Numbered from the stretch's first letter, positions 27,008 to 35,184 are shown. The stretch is 64,000 bases of DNA from Caviibacter abscessus (GCF_001517835.1 NZ_LOQG01000001.1:62001-126000), one strand, 5' to 3'. Notes: generated by a model from the sequence alone, not told the origin. Made by a program: numbers and translations.

Positions 27008-27359
27008 AGATCACCTCGACTTTCGCACTAAGTTTAACATTTAAAAATTAAAAATAAAAAAATAATTGTTTTAAAAATTTGAAACTTTTTTAACTATATT
27101 CATTTTCTTATACATTTTCATTTTATACCTAAATGTAAAAATTGATAAATTTATAACAATAAAAATGAATTTATGCTAGCAAAATATAAAATGCGAATAA
27201 ATTTTAAGATGAAAGTGTAAAATTTACGATCAAAAAATACATAAAGTTTTAAAATAATTAAACCAATGATTAAAAAAAATAACATAATCCCATGTAGTAT
27301 AAAAAATTAGACACTTAATATTTAAATATGATATAATGTCATAAAAAAGGACATAACAT
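27008..27359. other. 352-bp AT-rich intergenic region between nlpC/P60 and rph
   Basis: A divergent gap holding the rph promoter at its right end (27327-27337) and, by position, the nlpC promoter. I could not identify a good minus-strand -10; TATAAA within the reverse of 27122-27130 is a weak option. A 15-base sequence, TACATTTTCATTTTA (27111-27125), recurs inverted with two changes at 27205-27219. No open frame, tRNA or stable hairpin with a T-run is seen. Confidence 0.5.
27327..27337 (+). promoter_or_regulatory. Extended -10 promoter for rph-rlmN-pbp1A-era
   Basis: TATGATATAAT (hexamer 27332-27337), 22 bp before the rph start. The -35 region has only TAGACA (27308-27313) at 18 bp. It exactly matches the motif used before rplU and hpt. 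Confidence 0.7.
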
Positions 27360-28055
27360 ATGAGAGAAAATAATAGGAAAAATAACGAGTTAAGAAAAAT
27401 AAAAGTAACAAATAATTATATTATACATCCAGAAGGTTCAGTATTAATTGAATTTGGAAATACTAAAGTAATATGTAATGCTACAATTGAAGAAAAAATA
27501 CCTCCTTTTCTTAAAGGAAAAGGAAGTGGTTGGGTTACAGCAGAATATAGCATGCTTCCAAGAGCAACCAATACAAGAAATAAAAGAGAGAGTTCTACAG
27601 GTAAAATATCTGGAAGATCTATGGAAATACAAAGATTAATTGGAAGAGCATTAAGATCTTGCTTAGACCTTACAAAACTTGGTGAAAGAACAATAACTAT
27701 TGATTGTGATGTTATCCAAGCAGATGGTGGAACAAGAACAGCATCAATTACTGGTGGATATTTAGCATTAGAACTTGCAATTCAAAAACTTTTAGATAAT
27801 GGTGTACTTGAAATAAATCCATTAATTTCTAAAGTTGCAGCCATAAGTGTTGGTAAAGTTAATGGAGAACTTATGCTTGATCTTGATTATAAAGAAGATT
27901 GCAGGGCACAAGTTGATATGAATATAGTTATGAATAATAAACATGAATATATAGAGATTCAAGGAACAGGAGAAGAGTCAACATTTGTATATAGTGAGTT
28001 ACTTGAATTTTTATCATTAGCTAATGAAGCTTTTGAATTTTTATTTTTATTGTAG
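27360..28055 (+). CDS. rph: Ribonuclease PH
   Basis: A phosphorolytic 3'-5' exoribonuclease that trims tRNA 3' ends. The 231-residue product shows the family blocks: [20 protein letters not shown], the [15 protein letters not shown] loop, [15 protein letters not shown], the phosphate site [20 protein letters not shown], and [20 protein letters not shown] near the end. It is not fused to the RdgB-type pyrophosphatase that follows RNase PH in some relatives. The end overlaps the rlmN ribosome site. Confidence 0.95.
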   Translation: MRENNRKNNELRKIKVTNNYIIHPEGSVLIEFGNTKVICNATIEEKIPPFLKGKGSGWVTAEYSMLPRATNTRNKRESSTGKISGRSMEIQRLIGRALRSCLDLTKLGERTITIDCDVIQADGGTRTASITGGYLALELAIQKLLDNGVLEINPLISKVAAISVGKVNGELMLDLDYKEDCRAQVDMNIVMNNKHEYIEIQGTGEESTFVYSELLEFLSLANEAFEFLFLL

Positions 28056-28062
28056 GAGTAAA

Positions 28063-29124
28063 ATGGAAAAAATTGATATACTTAATTTTGATTATGATGA
28101 ACTCGTTAATGAATTAAGTGGTTTAAATTTAAAAAAATTTGTTATTAGCCAAATATATGATTGGCTACACAATAAATTAGAATTTAATTTTGATAATTTT
28201 AGTAATATAAAAAAAGAAATCAGAGAAATTTTAAAAGAGAAATATATGATAAATGATTTTAAATTTATCACAAAACAGGAATCAGCAGATAAAATGACGT
28301 CTAAATATTTATTTAAAGTAAATGAAAAACATTTGTTGGAATCTGTACTAATAACTCATAATAATAGAAAAACATTATGTGTTTCATCGCAAGTTGGTTG
28401 TCCTTTAAAATGTGATTTTTGTGCTACAGGTACTATGAGATTTGAAAAGAACTTAACTGCTTCTGAGATAATACAGCAATTTTATCATATACAAAAAGAA
28501 TTGAAAAAGAATGGAGATAAAATAACAAATTTAGTATATATGGGCATGGGAGAGCCGTTTTTAAATTATGATAATGTAGTTAAATCAATTAATTTATTAA
28601 ATTCTAAATATGGTCAAAATATATCAAAAAGAAATTTTACAATTTCTACATCAGGGCTTATAAATGAAATAAAAAAAATTTCTGAAAACGAAAAGCAAAT
28701 TCATTTAGCAATATCTCTTCATTCTGTAAAACAAGAGATTAGAGATAAATTAATGCCAATTAATAAAAGATATAATTTAGATGAACTTAGAAAGGCGTTA
28801 TTTGAATATCAAAAACATACAGGTAATAGAATAACATTTGAATATATATTAATTGATGATATGAATATTGATAAAACAGATGCGATACTTCTTACTAAAT
28901 TTTTAAAAGGATTTAATTCACATGTGAATTTAATACCATATAACCCAGTTACAGGTAAATCGTATGTAACGCCCTCAAAAATTAAACAAAGAGAATTTTT
29001 TAATTATTTGAAAAATAATAAAATTAATGCCACTTTAAGAGAAACAAAAGGACAGGATATATCTGCCGCTTGTGGACAATTAAAAGTAAAAAAGGAGAAT
29101 CAAAAAAATGAAAAAGATAATTAA
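28063..29124 (+). CDS. rlmN: 23S rRNA (A2503) / tRNA (A37) C2 methyltransferase RlmN
   Basis: A radical-SAM methyltransferase. The 353-residue product binds its 4Fe-4S cluster through C113, C117 and C120 (GCPLKCDFCATG). It has the GMGEPFLNY motif, the SLHSVKQEIRDKLMPINKRY region, and the second catalytic cysteine in QDISAACGQL that becomes the methylated intermediate. The start at 28063 follows TAGGAG; an in-frame ATG at 28024 would lie inside rph and add 13 hydrophobic residues. The end overlaps pbp1A by 17 bp. Confidence 0.96.
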   Translation: MEKIDILNFDYDELVNELSGLNLKKFVISQIYDWLHNKLEFNFDNFSNIKKEIREILKEKYMINDFKFITKQESADKMTSKYLFKVNEKHLLESVLITHNNRKTLCVSSQVGCPLKCDFCATGTMRFEKNLTASEIIQQFYHIQKELKKNGDKITNLVYMGMGEPFLNYDNVVKSINLLNSKYGQNISKRNFTISTSGLINEIKKISENEKQIHLAISLHSVKQEIRDKLMPINKRYNLDELRKALFEYQKHTGNRITFEYILIDDMNIDKTDAILLTKFLKGFNSHVNLIPYNPVTGKSYVTPSKIKQREFFNYLKNNKINATLRETKGQDISAACGQLKVKKENQKNEKDN

Positions 29125-31117
29125 ATATGGGGTCAGATTTTTATTACTTCTATTTGTAGGGCTAGCACTTTTTGTAACTTATGTTGTAATTGAAGTAAAA
29201 AGAACTTATCCTAAAGAATTACTTGAAAATTATGAGCCTTTAAAACCTTCAATAATATATGACATAAATGGAAATCAAATTGATGTACTTGCAGTAGAAA
29301 ATAGGGATCCTATAAAAATTAGTGAAATACCTGAAAGAGTTCAAAATGCTTTTATTGCAGTAGAAGATAAAAGATTTAGAAAGCATCATGGTTTAGATTA
29401 TCTAAGATTAACAAAGGCTATAATGTTAAATATAACTAATACAGGTAGACAAGGTGGAAGTACTATAACACAACAATTAGTTAAAACAGCATTTCTTACA
29501 CCTGAAAGATCTTTAAAAAGAAAAGTAGTAGAAGCAGTATTAGCATTAGAAATGGAAAAAATATATACTAAGGATGAAATTCTTGAAAATTATTTAAATA
29601 CTATAAATTTTGGTAAAGGAGCGTATGGTATTAAAAATGCTTCACTTAGATATTTTGGAGTTTTACCTAAAGACTTAACAATAGCTCAAGCTGCAATACT
29701 TGCAAGTATTCCTAAGTCACCTTCTAAATATTCAAAAATTGAAAATGCTATTGAAAGACAAAAAATTGTTTTAAAGAGCATGTATGATGCTAAATTTATA
29801 ACAAAAAAAGAATATGAAAATGCTAAAAAAGAAAAGATTACTTTTGCAACAAATAAAGATTTGGAAAAAAAGAGTGAAGCACAAGAAATATCAAATTCTA
29901 ATGTTTCTCCAGAAATAACAACAGTAATATTAAGTGAATTAAAGAGAATATTAAATATAGATGAAGATGATGAGGACACAACAAAATCTTTATTTAATGG
30001 ATATAAAATATACTCAACTGTAGATATAAATATGCAAAAGGCGGCATACAAGGCATTTGAAACAAGTGCTATTTTAAAAAGAGATAAACTTCAAGCAGCA
30101 CTTATTTCAATTGATCCAAGTAATGGATTTGTAAAAGCTATAGTTGGAGGTAAAAATTATATTAAAGGTGATTTTAACAGAGCAATTAATGCAAGAAGAC
30201 AACCTGGTTCAGCGTTTAAACCTATAGTATATTTAGCAGCACTTCAAAAAAATATACCAATGAATGTTGTTTTAGAAGATTCTCCAACAAAATTTTCAAG
30301 ATGGAGTCCAAAAAATTATGATGGTAGATATAGATCAAATATAACAATGTTAAAGGCTTTAGAAGTTTCAAATAATATAGCATCAGTTAAAGTATTAGAA
30401 GCTGCTGGGATATCTAATGTAAAAAAAGTATGGGAAGATAGTGGTATACAAAGTAAAGATTTTCCTAACGATTTAACACTAGCTCTTGGTTCAATAACTA
30501 CTACACCTCTTGACATGGCAAGAATTTATGCATCTTTTGCAAATGGTGGATACAAAGTTACTCCTCAATTTATCTATAAAGTTGAAAATAAAGATGGTGA
30601 AGTTATATATGAAGCAAATACAAGCAAAGAAAAAATTTATGAACCTGAAGATGTAGCATTAATTACACATCTTATGCAACAAGTAATAAATAATGGAACA
30701 GGTAAAAGTGCAGCAGTATATAAAAATGGTGTTCAAATACCTATGGCAGGAAAAACTGGAACTACAAGTGATTATGTTTCAGCATGGTTTACAGGTTATA
30801 CCCCAACACTTGCAACTGTAGTTTATGTCGGGTATGATGATAATAAAAGTATGGGACGTGGAATGTCAGGATCGTCTACAGCCATACCAATTTGGAAAAA
30901 CTATATGCAAACAGTAGCGAACTTATCTACATATGATCCAGGTAATTTTCAATTTATAACAGATGCAATTGCAGCAAAAAAAATAGTTCAAGTAACTATT
31001 GATAACTTAAATGGATTAATTGATGATGATGGAGTAAATGCAGATAGAGCTTTATTTAAAACTGGCACAGAGCCTGTAGAACACGAAAGTAATATATTAA
31101 ATATATTTGAATATTGA
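29108..31117 (+). CDS. Class A penicillin-binding protein (PBP1A-like)
   Basis: A bifunctional peptidoglycan glycosyltransferase/transpeptidase. The 669-residue product has a short cytoplasmic start, a membrane anchor (~8-28), and a GT51 domain with the catalytic Glu in VEDKRFRKHHG (~residue 84) and GGSTITQQLVKT. The transpeptidase domain has SxxK (GSAFKP, ~S368), SNN (VSNNIA) and KTG (GKTGTTSD, ~549). It ends soon after the transpeptidase fold, so it lacks long C-terminal extras. AAAGGAG within rlmN drives translation. The stop is followed 8 bp later by era. Confidence 0.94.
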   Translation: MKKIIKYGVRFLLLLFVGLALFVTYVVIEVKRTYPKELLENYEPLKPSIIYDINGNQIDVLAVENRDPIKISEIPERVQNAFIAVEDKRFRKHHGLDYLRLTKAIMLNITNTGRQGGSTITQQLVKTAFLTPERSLKRKVVEAVLALEMEKIYTKDEILENYLNTINFGKGAYGIKNASLRYFGVLPKDLTIAQAAILASIPKSPSKYSKIENAIERQKIVLKSMYDAKFITKKEYENAKKEKITFATNKDLEKKSEAQEISNSNVSPEITTVILSELKRILNIDEDDEDTTKSLFNGYKIYSTVDINMQKAAYKAFETSAILKRDKLQAALISIDPSNGFVKAIVGGKNYIKGDFNRAINARRQPGSAFKPIVYLAALQKNIPMNVVLEDSPTKFSRWSPKNYDGRYRSNITMLKALEVSNNIASVKVLEAAGISNVKKVWEDSGIQSKDFPNDLTLALGSITTTPLDMARIYASFANGGYKVTPQFIYKVENKDGEVIYEANTSKEKIYEPEDVALITHLMQQVINNGTGKSAAVYKNGVQIPMAGKTGTTSDYVSAWFTGYTPTLATVVYVGYDDNKSMGRGMSGSSTAIPIWKNYMQTVANLSTYDPGNFQFITDAIAAKKIVQVTIDNLNGLIDDDGVNADRALFKTGTEPVEHESNILNIFEY

Positions 31118-31125
31118 GGTATTTA

Positions 31126-32010
31126 ATGAAATCTGGATTTATAGCAATAGTAGGTAGACCGAATGTAGGTAAATCTACTTTAATGAATAAATTAATATCA
31201 GAAAAACTTGCAATTATATCTGATAAAGCTGGTACAACAAGAGATAAAATAAGGGGAATATCAAATAGAGGTGAAAATCAATTTATATTTATTGATACAC
31301 CAGGTATTCATAAACCAAAACATTTACTTGGTGAATATATGACTAATGTTGCGATTGAAACATTAGATGAGGCAGATGTAATTTTATTTATACTAGATGG
31401 TACAAAAGAAATATCAACAGGAGATATGTTTATAAATGATATTATAACTAAAACAAAAACTCCTTGTATTGTTGTGATAAATAAAAATGATAAAATGAGT
31501 GATGATGATATAAATAACAAATTAATTGAAATAAAAGAAAAATTAGGTGAATATTTTGCAAATATCATAAATATAACAGCAGAATTTGGAATTGGAATAC
31601 ATAAAATTTATGACGAATGTGAAAAATATTTAAGTAGTGATGTATGGTATTATCCACAAGATTATTATACAGATATGCCTGTAAACAAGATAGTGGTAGA
31701 AATAATAAGAGAAAAATTATTATTGCTTACAAAAGATGAAGTACCACACAGTATAGCGGTAGAAATCATTGATGTAGAAACAAAAGGAGATACTAGACAT
31801 TATAACGTTGTAATATATGTTGAGCGTGATTCTCAAAAAGGAATAGTAATAGGAGATAAAGGTTCATTAATAAAAAAAGTTGGAATACTTTCTAGAAAAG
31901 AAATTGAAGCTTTAAGCGGTTTTAAAATAAATTTAAAATTATGGGTTAAAGTAAGAAAAAAATGGCAAAAAGATAAAAAGTTTTTAAAAGATATGGGATA
32001 TTCAAATTAA
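31126..32010 (+). CDS. era: GTPase Era
   Basis: Era binds the 3' end of 16S rRNA during 30S assembly. The 294-residue product has G1 GRPNVGKSTL, the switch region GTTRDKIRGI, G3 DTPGIHKPKH, G4 NKND, and a C-terminal KH domain (KGIVIGDKGSLIKKVGILSR) with the ELWVKV-like LKLWVKVRKKWQ strand. The ATG at 31126 follows GAGGT. An upstream TTG at 31114 in the same frame overlaps pbp1A and is less likely. Confidence 0.95.
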   Translation: MKSGFIAIVGRPNVGKSTLMNKLISEKLAIISDKAGTTRDKIRGISNRGENQFIFIDTPGIHKPKHLLGEYMTNVAIETLDEADVILFILDGTKEISTGDMFINDIITKTKTPCIVVINKNDKMSDDDINNKLIEIKEKLGEYFANIINITAEFGIGIHKIYDECEKYLSSDVWYYPQDYYTDMPVNKIVVEIIREKLLLLTKDEVPHSIAVEIIDVETKGDTRHYNVVIYVERDSQKGIVIGDKGSLIKKVGILSRKEIEALSGFKINLKLWVKVRKKWQKDKKFLKDMGYSN

Positions 32011-32017
32011 TCACCAA

Positions 32018-32028
32018 TATGATATAAT
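32018..32028 (+). promoter_or_regulatory. Extended -10 motif immediately before the 32041 gene
   Basis: TATGATATAAT (hexamer 32023-32028) with a weak -35, TTCAAA (32001-32006), at 16 bp. The motif is only 12 bp from the ATG, so a transcript would start inside or after the ribosome site AAAGGAG (32030-32036). Confidence 0.45.
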
Positions 32029-32040
32029 TAAAGGAGTGCT

Positions 32041-32412
32041 ATGAAATATAAGTTTGAAACACAAAGAGATCCAAAAATAGAATTTGGAATTATATTACCT
32101 AAAATAATAGCTGATTTATTTGAAGTTGCAATAAGTGAAAATGCAGTTGAAGATGTATTAAGAATTCATTTAAACATTCATCCTAATAGATTTATAAAAC
32201 TTGTTGAAGCTGTTGAACCTAATGGTATTGAAATATTGATATTGGTAATATATGATAAAATATTAAATAAAGGTAAATTACTTAAAGAAAAAATTAGAGT
32301 TGATAATGACAATTTTAATTTTGATTTTAATATCTATAAGTATGATTTTAACAGACAAATTGACGTTGAAAATTCGTTAGCAATGGAAAAGAAAAGAAAG
32401 GAATTAAAATGA
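32041..32412 (+). CDS. Hypothetical protein, 123 residues
   Basis: I do not recognise the family. The product looks cytoplasmic, with no signal peptide or membrane segment. Hydrophobic strands (FGIILPKIIADLFEVAI, IEILILVIYDKIL) alternate with acidic stretches, suggesting a small alpha/beta domain, and it ends in a lysine-rich helix (AMEKKRKELK). It has an excellent ribosome site (AAAGGAG) and overlaps the cyclophilin lipoprotein by 4 bp, so it is probably real and co-translated. Neighbours (era, cyclophilin) do not indicate a role. Confidence 0.7.
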   Translation: MKYKFETQRDPKIEFGIILPKIIADLFEVAISENAVEDVLRIHLNIHPNRFIKLVEAVEPNGIEILILVIYDKILNKGKLLKEKIRVDNDNFNFDFNIYKYDFNRQIDVENSLAMEKKRKELK

Positions 32413-33074
32413 GAAAAATATTTTATGCAGGATTAATGTCATTACTTTTTATGGTAAGTGTAAGTTGTTCTAATTACACATTTGGTGATTTTACAAAATC
32501 AATTTTTGGTGAAAAATTAACAAATTTAACACCTAAAGAAAAATTAGCTAAAAAATTAGCTGGATATAAATTAGAGGCTAAAATTAAAACTACTAAAGGA
32601 GATATAAATATTTATCTTTATCCGGAGGCTGCACCTGAAACAGTTGCAAATTTTGTTTATCTAGTAAAAAGAGATTTTTATGATAATATGACTTTTCATA
32701 GAATAGTAAATAATCTTTTAATACAAACAGGAGATAATAAAGGAGATTCTACGGGTAATACAGGATATACGGTAAAAGATGAATATGTAAGTTGGTTAAA
32801 TTTTGATAATCCAGGAATGCTTGCAATGGCAAATACAGGACAACCAAATAGCTCAAGTTCGCAATTTTTTATAACGCTAAATCCTTATCCTGAATTTTAT
32901 CAAAACTATACAGTTTTTGGTTCATTAATAAGTAGAAATGATCTTAATATTGCTAAAACAATTAGAATGAGTGATTCAATTACAGATATAGAAATAAGCG
33001 GAAATAATGTTAATGATTTTTTAAATAATTTTAAGGAACAAACCGAAGCTTGGGATAAACTATTTACAAAATAG
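32409..33074 (+). CDS. Cyclophilin-type peptidyl-prolyl isomerase lipoprotein
   Basis: Isomerises X-Pro bonds outside the cytoplasm. The 221-residue product begins with a lipoprotein signal, MRKIFYAGLMSLLFMVSVSC, the lipobox cysteine being residue 20. A cyclophilin domain runs from ~57: INIYLYPEAAPETVANFVYL, the active-site FHRIVNNLLIQTGD (the usual Phe-Met pair is changed to LLIQ), GMLAMANTGQPNSSSSQFFI and YTVFGSLI. The conserved Trp/cyclosporin site is not obvious. The 4-bp overlap with the upstream hypothetical gene suggests coupled translation. Confidence 0.9.
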   Translation: MRKIFYAGLMSLLFMVSVSCSNYTFGDFTKSIFGEKLTNLTPKEKLAKKLAGYKLEAKIKTTKGDINIYLYPEAAPETVANFVYLVKRDFYDNMTFHRIVNNLLIQTGDNKGDSTGNTGYTVKDEYVSWLNFDNPGMLAMANTGQPNSSSSQFFITLNPYPEFYQNYTVFGSLISRNDLNIAKTIRMSDSITDIEISGNNVNDFLNNFKEQTEAWDKLFTK

Positions 33075-33084
33075 GAGAGAATAT

Positions 33085-33762
33085 ATGAAGATTTTAATTT
33101 ATAATAAATTGACAAAATTAAATACTTCATTATTAGATAAATTATTAATTACATATGTAAAAGATGAAATTTTTAACATACACAGTGAAGAAAAATTATA
33201 TGATCATATAAATAATAACGATATTGATTTATTAGTAATATATACAAATTATTTAATTGATATTGAAAAAACTATAATTAATATAAGAAAAACAGATAAA
33301 AACATATACATTTTAGCTGTTGATGATATGAGTGATAATTTTGTAAGTAATAAGGGCATTGAACTTGGAATAGATGATTATATTTTCAGTAAAAGTACAA
33401 TTAAACAAATATATCAAAAAATATCTGCTGTATATAAAGTGATAACAAGATATAAATATAGTAAAAATAATTTAATTGTTTATAAAGATTTAAGAGTTGA
33501 TTTAGACTCTTATTCAGTCAGTAGAAATAATGTGGATATTGAGCTAACAAAAACAGAATTTTTATTATTGGAATATTTTTTAGAAAATAAAAATAAAATA
33601 TTAACAAGAACTATGATAGCAGAGAAATTATGGGATATTGATACAGTAATGAATAGTAACATTGTTGACGTATACGTTAATTTTTTAAGAAAAAAAATTG
33701 ACTATAAATTTAAAACAAAATTAATTACTACTGTTAGAGGTATAGGATATATTATTAAATAA
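33085..33762 (+). CDS. Atypical OmpR/PhoB-family response regulator (degenerate receiver)
   Basis: A 225-residue transcription regulator. The C-terminal half (~127-225) is a clear OmpR-type winged helix: YSVSRNNVDIELTKTEFLLL, NKILTRTMIAEKLW, NIVDVYVNFLRKKID, and TVRGIGYIIK at the end. The N-terminal half has receiver length and spacing but has lost the phosphorylation site: the acidic pair after strand 1 is Y6-N7, the phospho-acceptor position is Tyr (DLLVIY, residue 53), and the conserved Lys position is Ser (IFSKST). No sensor kinase lies nearby. It probably works without phosphorylation, as known atypical regulators do. Target genes are unknown. Confidence 0.85.
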   Translation: MKILIYNKLTKLNTSLLDKLLITYVKDEIFNIHSEEKLYDHINNNDIDLLVIYTNYLIDIEKTIINIRKTDKNIYILAVDDMSDNFVSNKGIELGIDDYIFSKSTIKQIYQKISAVYKVITRYKYSKNNLIVYKDLRVDLDSYSVSRNNVDIELTKTEFLLLEYFLENKNKILTRTMIAEKLWDIDTVMNSNIVDVYVNFLRKKIDYKFKTKLITTVRGIGYIIK

Positions 33763-33779
33763 AACTAAAAGGGTGAGAA

Positions 33780-34126
33780 ATGGAAACATTATTAAGAAAT
33801 TTTATATTAGAAATTGCAATACCATTAATGTTATATTTATATTCGTTATCATACAAAAAACAAATTAATGCTATAACTATACCAAAAAAGGCGGATTTAG
33901 AACGGATTATTCAATAATAAATATTGAAAATTGGCGTTTTGTTAATAAAATAGCATATGAAGTAACAGTAAAAGTTATAGTTATACAGTTATTTATTGTA
34001 TTTATTTCAATTATAATTTTATTAAAAAAATTAATGAATCCAACATTAAATTACGTTATTGTAATTTTAATAATGCTTATAATGCATTTATTATCAACTT
34101 GGTATATTCAGACTAAAAAAATCTAA
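33780..34126 (+). pseudogene. SdpI-family membrane protein interrupted at an A-AAA-AAG slippery site (frameshift or -1 recoding)
   Basis: Translation from ATG 33780 (AAGGGTG upstream) gives 37 residues with one membrane helix and then, if the frame is kept, stops at 33915 after 45 residues. The -1 frame from 33890 continues GGFRTDYSIINIENWRFVNK and two further membrane helices to a stop at 34124-34126. Joined, this is a 115-residue three-helix protein with the SdpI/YhfL signature G-F-R-T ... W...NK. The switch point is exactly A-AAA-AAG (33884-33890), read as CCA AAA AAG in frame. It may be a one-base loss in an A-run, a sequencing error, or genuine -1 frameshifting. The downstream part has no start codon or ribosome site of its own. 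SdpI proteins give toxin immunity in Bacillus; here the function is unknown. Confidence 0.7.
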
Positions 34127-34131
34127 TAAGT

Positions 34132-34161
34132 TTGACATTTATATTTTACATATGATATAAT
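34132..34161 (+). promoter_or_regulatory. Strong promoter of rplU-prp-rpmA
   Basis: Consensus TTGACA (34132-34137), an 18-bp spacer, then TATGATATAAT with TATAAT at 34156-34161. It combines both promoter styles seen in the window, as expected for ribosomal protein genes. Confidence 0.85.
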
Positions 34162-34170
34162 AACAATTAT

Positions 34171-34203
34171 GCTTGGTATAGGTCGCTAATACCTATAACA
34201 GCG
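34171..34203 (+). promoter_or_regulatory. Structured 5' leader of rplU (candidate autoregulatory element)
   Basis: TATAGGT (34177-34183) pairs perfectly with ACCTATA (34191-34197) around loop CGCTAAT. The loop's CGCT is also complementary to AGCG at 34200-34203, and GGTAT/ATACC (34175-34179 with 34189-34193) gives an alternative hairpin. The leader lies between promoter and ribosome site of a ribosomal-protein operon, where L21-type autoregulation is known in Firmicutes. It does not look like the Bacillus L21 leader as I remember it. Confidence 0.5.
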
Positions 34204-34231
34204 TTTAAATTAATTTGGAGGTGAACAGTAA

Positions 34232-34528
34232 ATGTTTGCAGTAATTAAAACTGGTGGAAAACAATACAAAGTAGAAGTTGGATCAGTAATAAAAGTTGAA
34301 AAATTAGCCGCTGAAGTAAATTCAGATGTTGTAATAAGCGAAGTGTTAATGCTAGATGGAAAAATTGGAAATCCTTTAGTAGAAGGAGCACAAGTAATAG
34401 CAACTGTAAAGGCTCATGATAAATTAAAAAAGGTTATCAACTTTAAGTATAACAGAAAAACATACTACAGAAAAAAAGGTCATAGACAACAATATACTTT
34501 AATTGAAATAAAAGACATCAAAGGATAA
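34232..34528 (+). CDS. rplU: 50S ribosomal protein L21
   Basis: The 98-residue product starts MFAVIKTGGKQYKVEVGSVI, the standard L21 opening, and carries the C-terminal RKTYYRKKGHRQQYTLIEI rRNA-binding segment. GGAGGTG at good spacing serves the start. It is first in the rplU-prp-rpmA operon. Confidence 0.97.
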   Translation: MFAVIKTGGKQYKVEVGSVIKVEKLAAEVNSDVVISEVLMLDGKIGNPLVEGAQVIATVKAHDKLKKVINFKYNRKTYYRKKGHRQQYTLIEIKDIKG

Positions 34529-34532
34529 AAGA

Positions 34533-34850
34533 ATGATTAAAATTCTTTTTAAAAGAAAAAATGACAAATTTATTTCATTTGAAATAAAAGGTCATTCAAA
34601 TTTAAGAGGATATGGAACAGACATAGTATGTTCAGCAGTTTCATCAACAACACTTATGACTTTAAATGGAATATTAGAAGTGTTAAGTGCAAATGTAGAA
34701 TATACAATTGATGAAGGTTATACATACTGTAATTTTGAAAATTTAAAAGATGATAAAATTTATATATTAATTAATTCATATTATCTTTTTTTAGAAGAAT
34801 TGAGTAAAGAATATCCTAAAAATATAAATTTCAAAGTAATGGAGGTATGA
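34533..34850 (+). CDS. prp: Ribosomal-processing cysteine protease Prp (YsxB)
   Basis: Prp removes an N-terminal extension from ribosomal protein L27 before it enters the ribosome. The 105-residue product keeps the catalytic pair H21 ([14 protein letters not shown]) and C33 (IVCSAVSS) at essentially the spacing of the Staphylococcus enzyme. It lies, as in other Prp-bearing genomes, between rplU and rpmA, and the adjacent L27 carries the matching extension, which confirms the assignment. The stop overlaps the rpmA ribosome site. Confidence 0.94.
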   Translation: MIKILFKRKNDKFISFEIKGHSNLRGYGTDIVCSAVSSTTLMTLNGILEVLSANVEYTIDEGYTYCNFENLKDDKIYILINSYYLFLEELSKEYPKNINFKVMEV

Positions 34851-34852
34851 AA

Positions 34853-35137
34853 ATGTTATTAAAGTTAAACCTACAACTATTTGCCTCAAAAAAAGGACAA
34901 GGGTCTACTAGAAATGGTAGAGATTCTAATCCTAAATATTTAGGGGTAAAAAAATATGATGGTGAAGTAGTTAAAGCCGGGAACATAGTTGTTAGACAAA
35001 GAGGAACTAAATTCCATCCAGGAGCTAATATGGGCTTAGGTAAAGATTACACTTTATATGCACTTATAGATGGTTATGTAAAATTTGAATCATTTGGAAA
35101 AGGTAAAAAAAGAGTAAGTATATATGAATCAAGATAA
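34853..35137 (+). CDS. rpmA: 50S ribosomal protein L27 with a Prp-cleavable N-terminal extension
   Basis: The 94-residue product begins [10 protein letters not shown] and then [15 protein letters not shown], the normal L27 N-terminus that reaches the peptidyl-transferase centre. The leading ten residues match the LNLQFF-type extension cut by Prp (gene just upstream). The ATG at 34853 lies 7 nt after GGAGG; the ATG at 34847 is too close to the ribosome site. The body continues [17 protein letters not shown] and [19 protein letters not shown], as expected. Confidence 0.96.
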   Translation: MLLKLNLQLFASKKGQGSTRNGRDSNPKYLGVKKYDGEVVKAGNIVVRQRGTKFHPGANMGLGKDYTLYALIDGYVKFESFGKGKKRVSIYESR

Positions 35138-35142
35138 ATATT

Positions 35143-35167
35143 AGACGAGCCATTAGGCTCGTCTTTA
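35143..35167 (+). terminator. Rho-independent terminator of the rplU operon
   Basis: A perfect 9-bp stem, AGACGAGCC (35143-35151) with GGCTCGTCT (35156-35164), tetraloop ATTA, then Ts. It is the most GC-rich hairpin in the window apart from the tmRNA. Confidence 0.9.
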
Positions 35168-35184
35168 ATTAAAGGAAAATATAT

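Noticed and set aside
34177-34203. H-type pseudoknot in the rplU leader
   Set aside because: Loop CGCT could pair with AGCG, but the connecting loops would be 0 and 2 nt across a 7-bp stem, which is too short for a classical pseudoknot. I report only alternative pairing.
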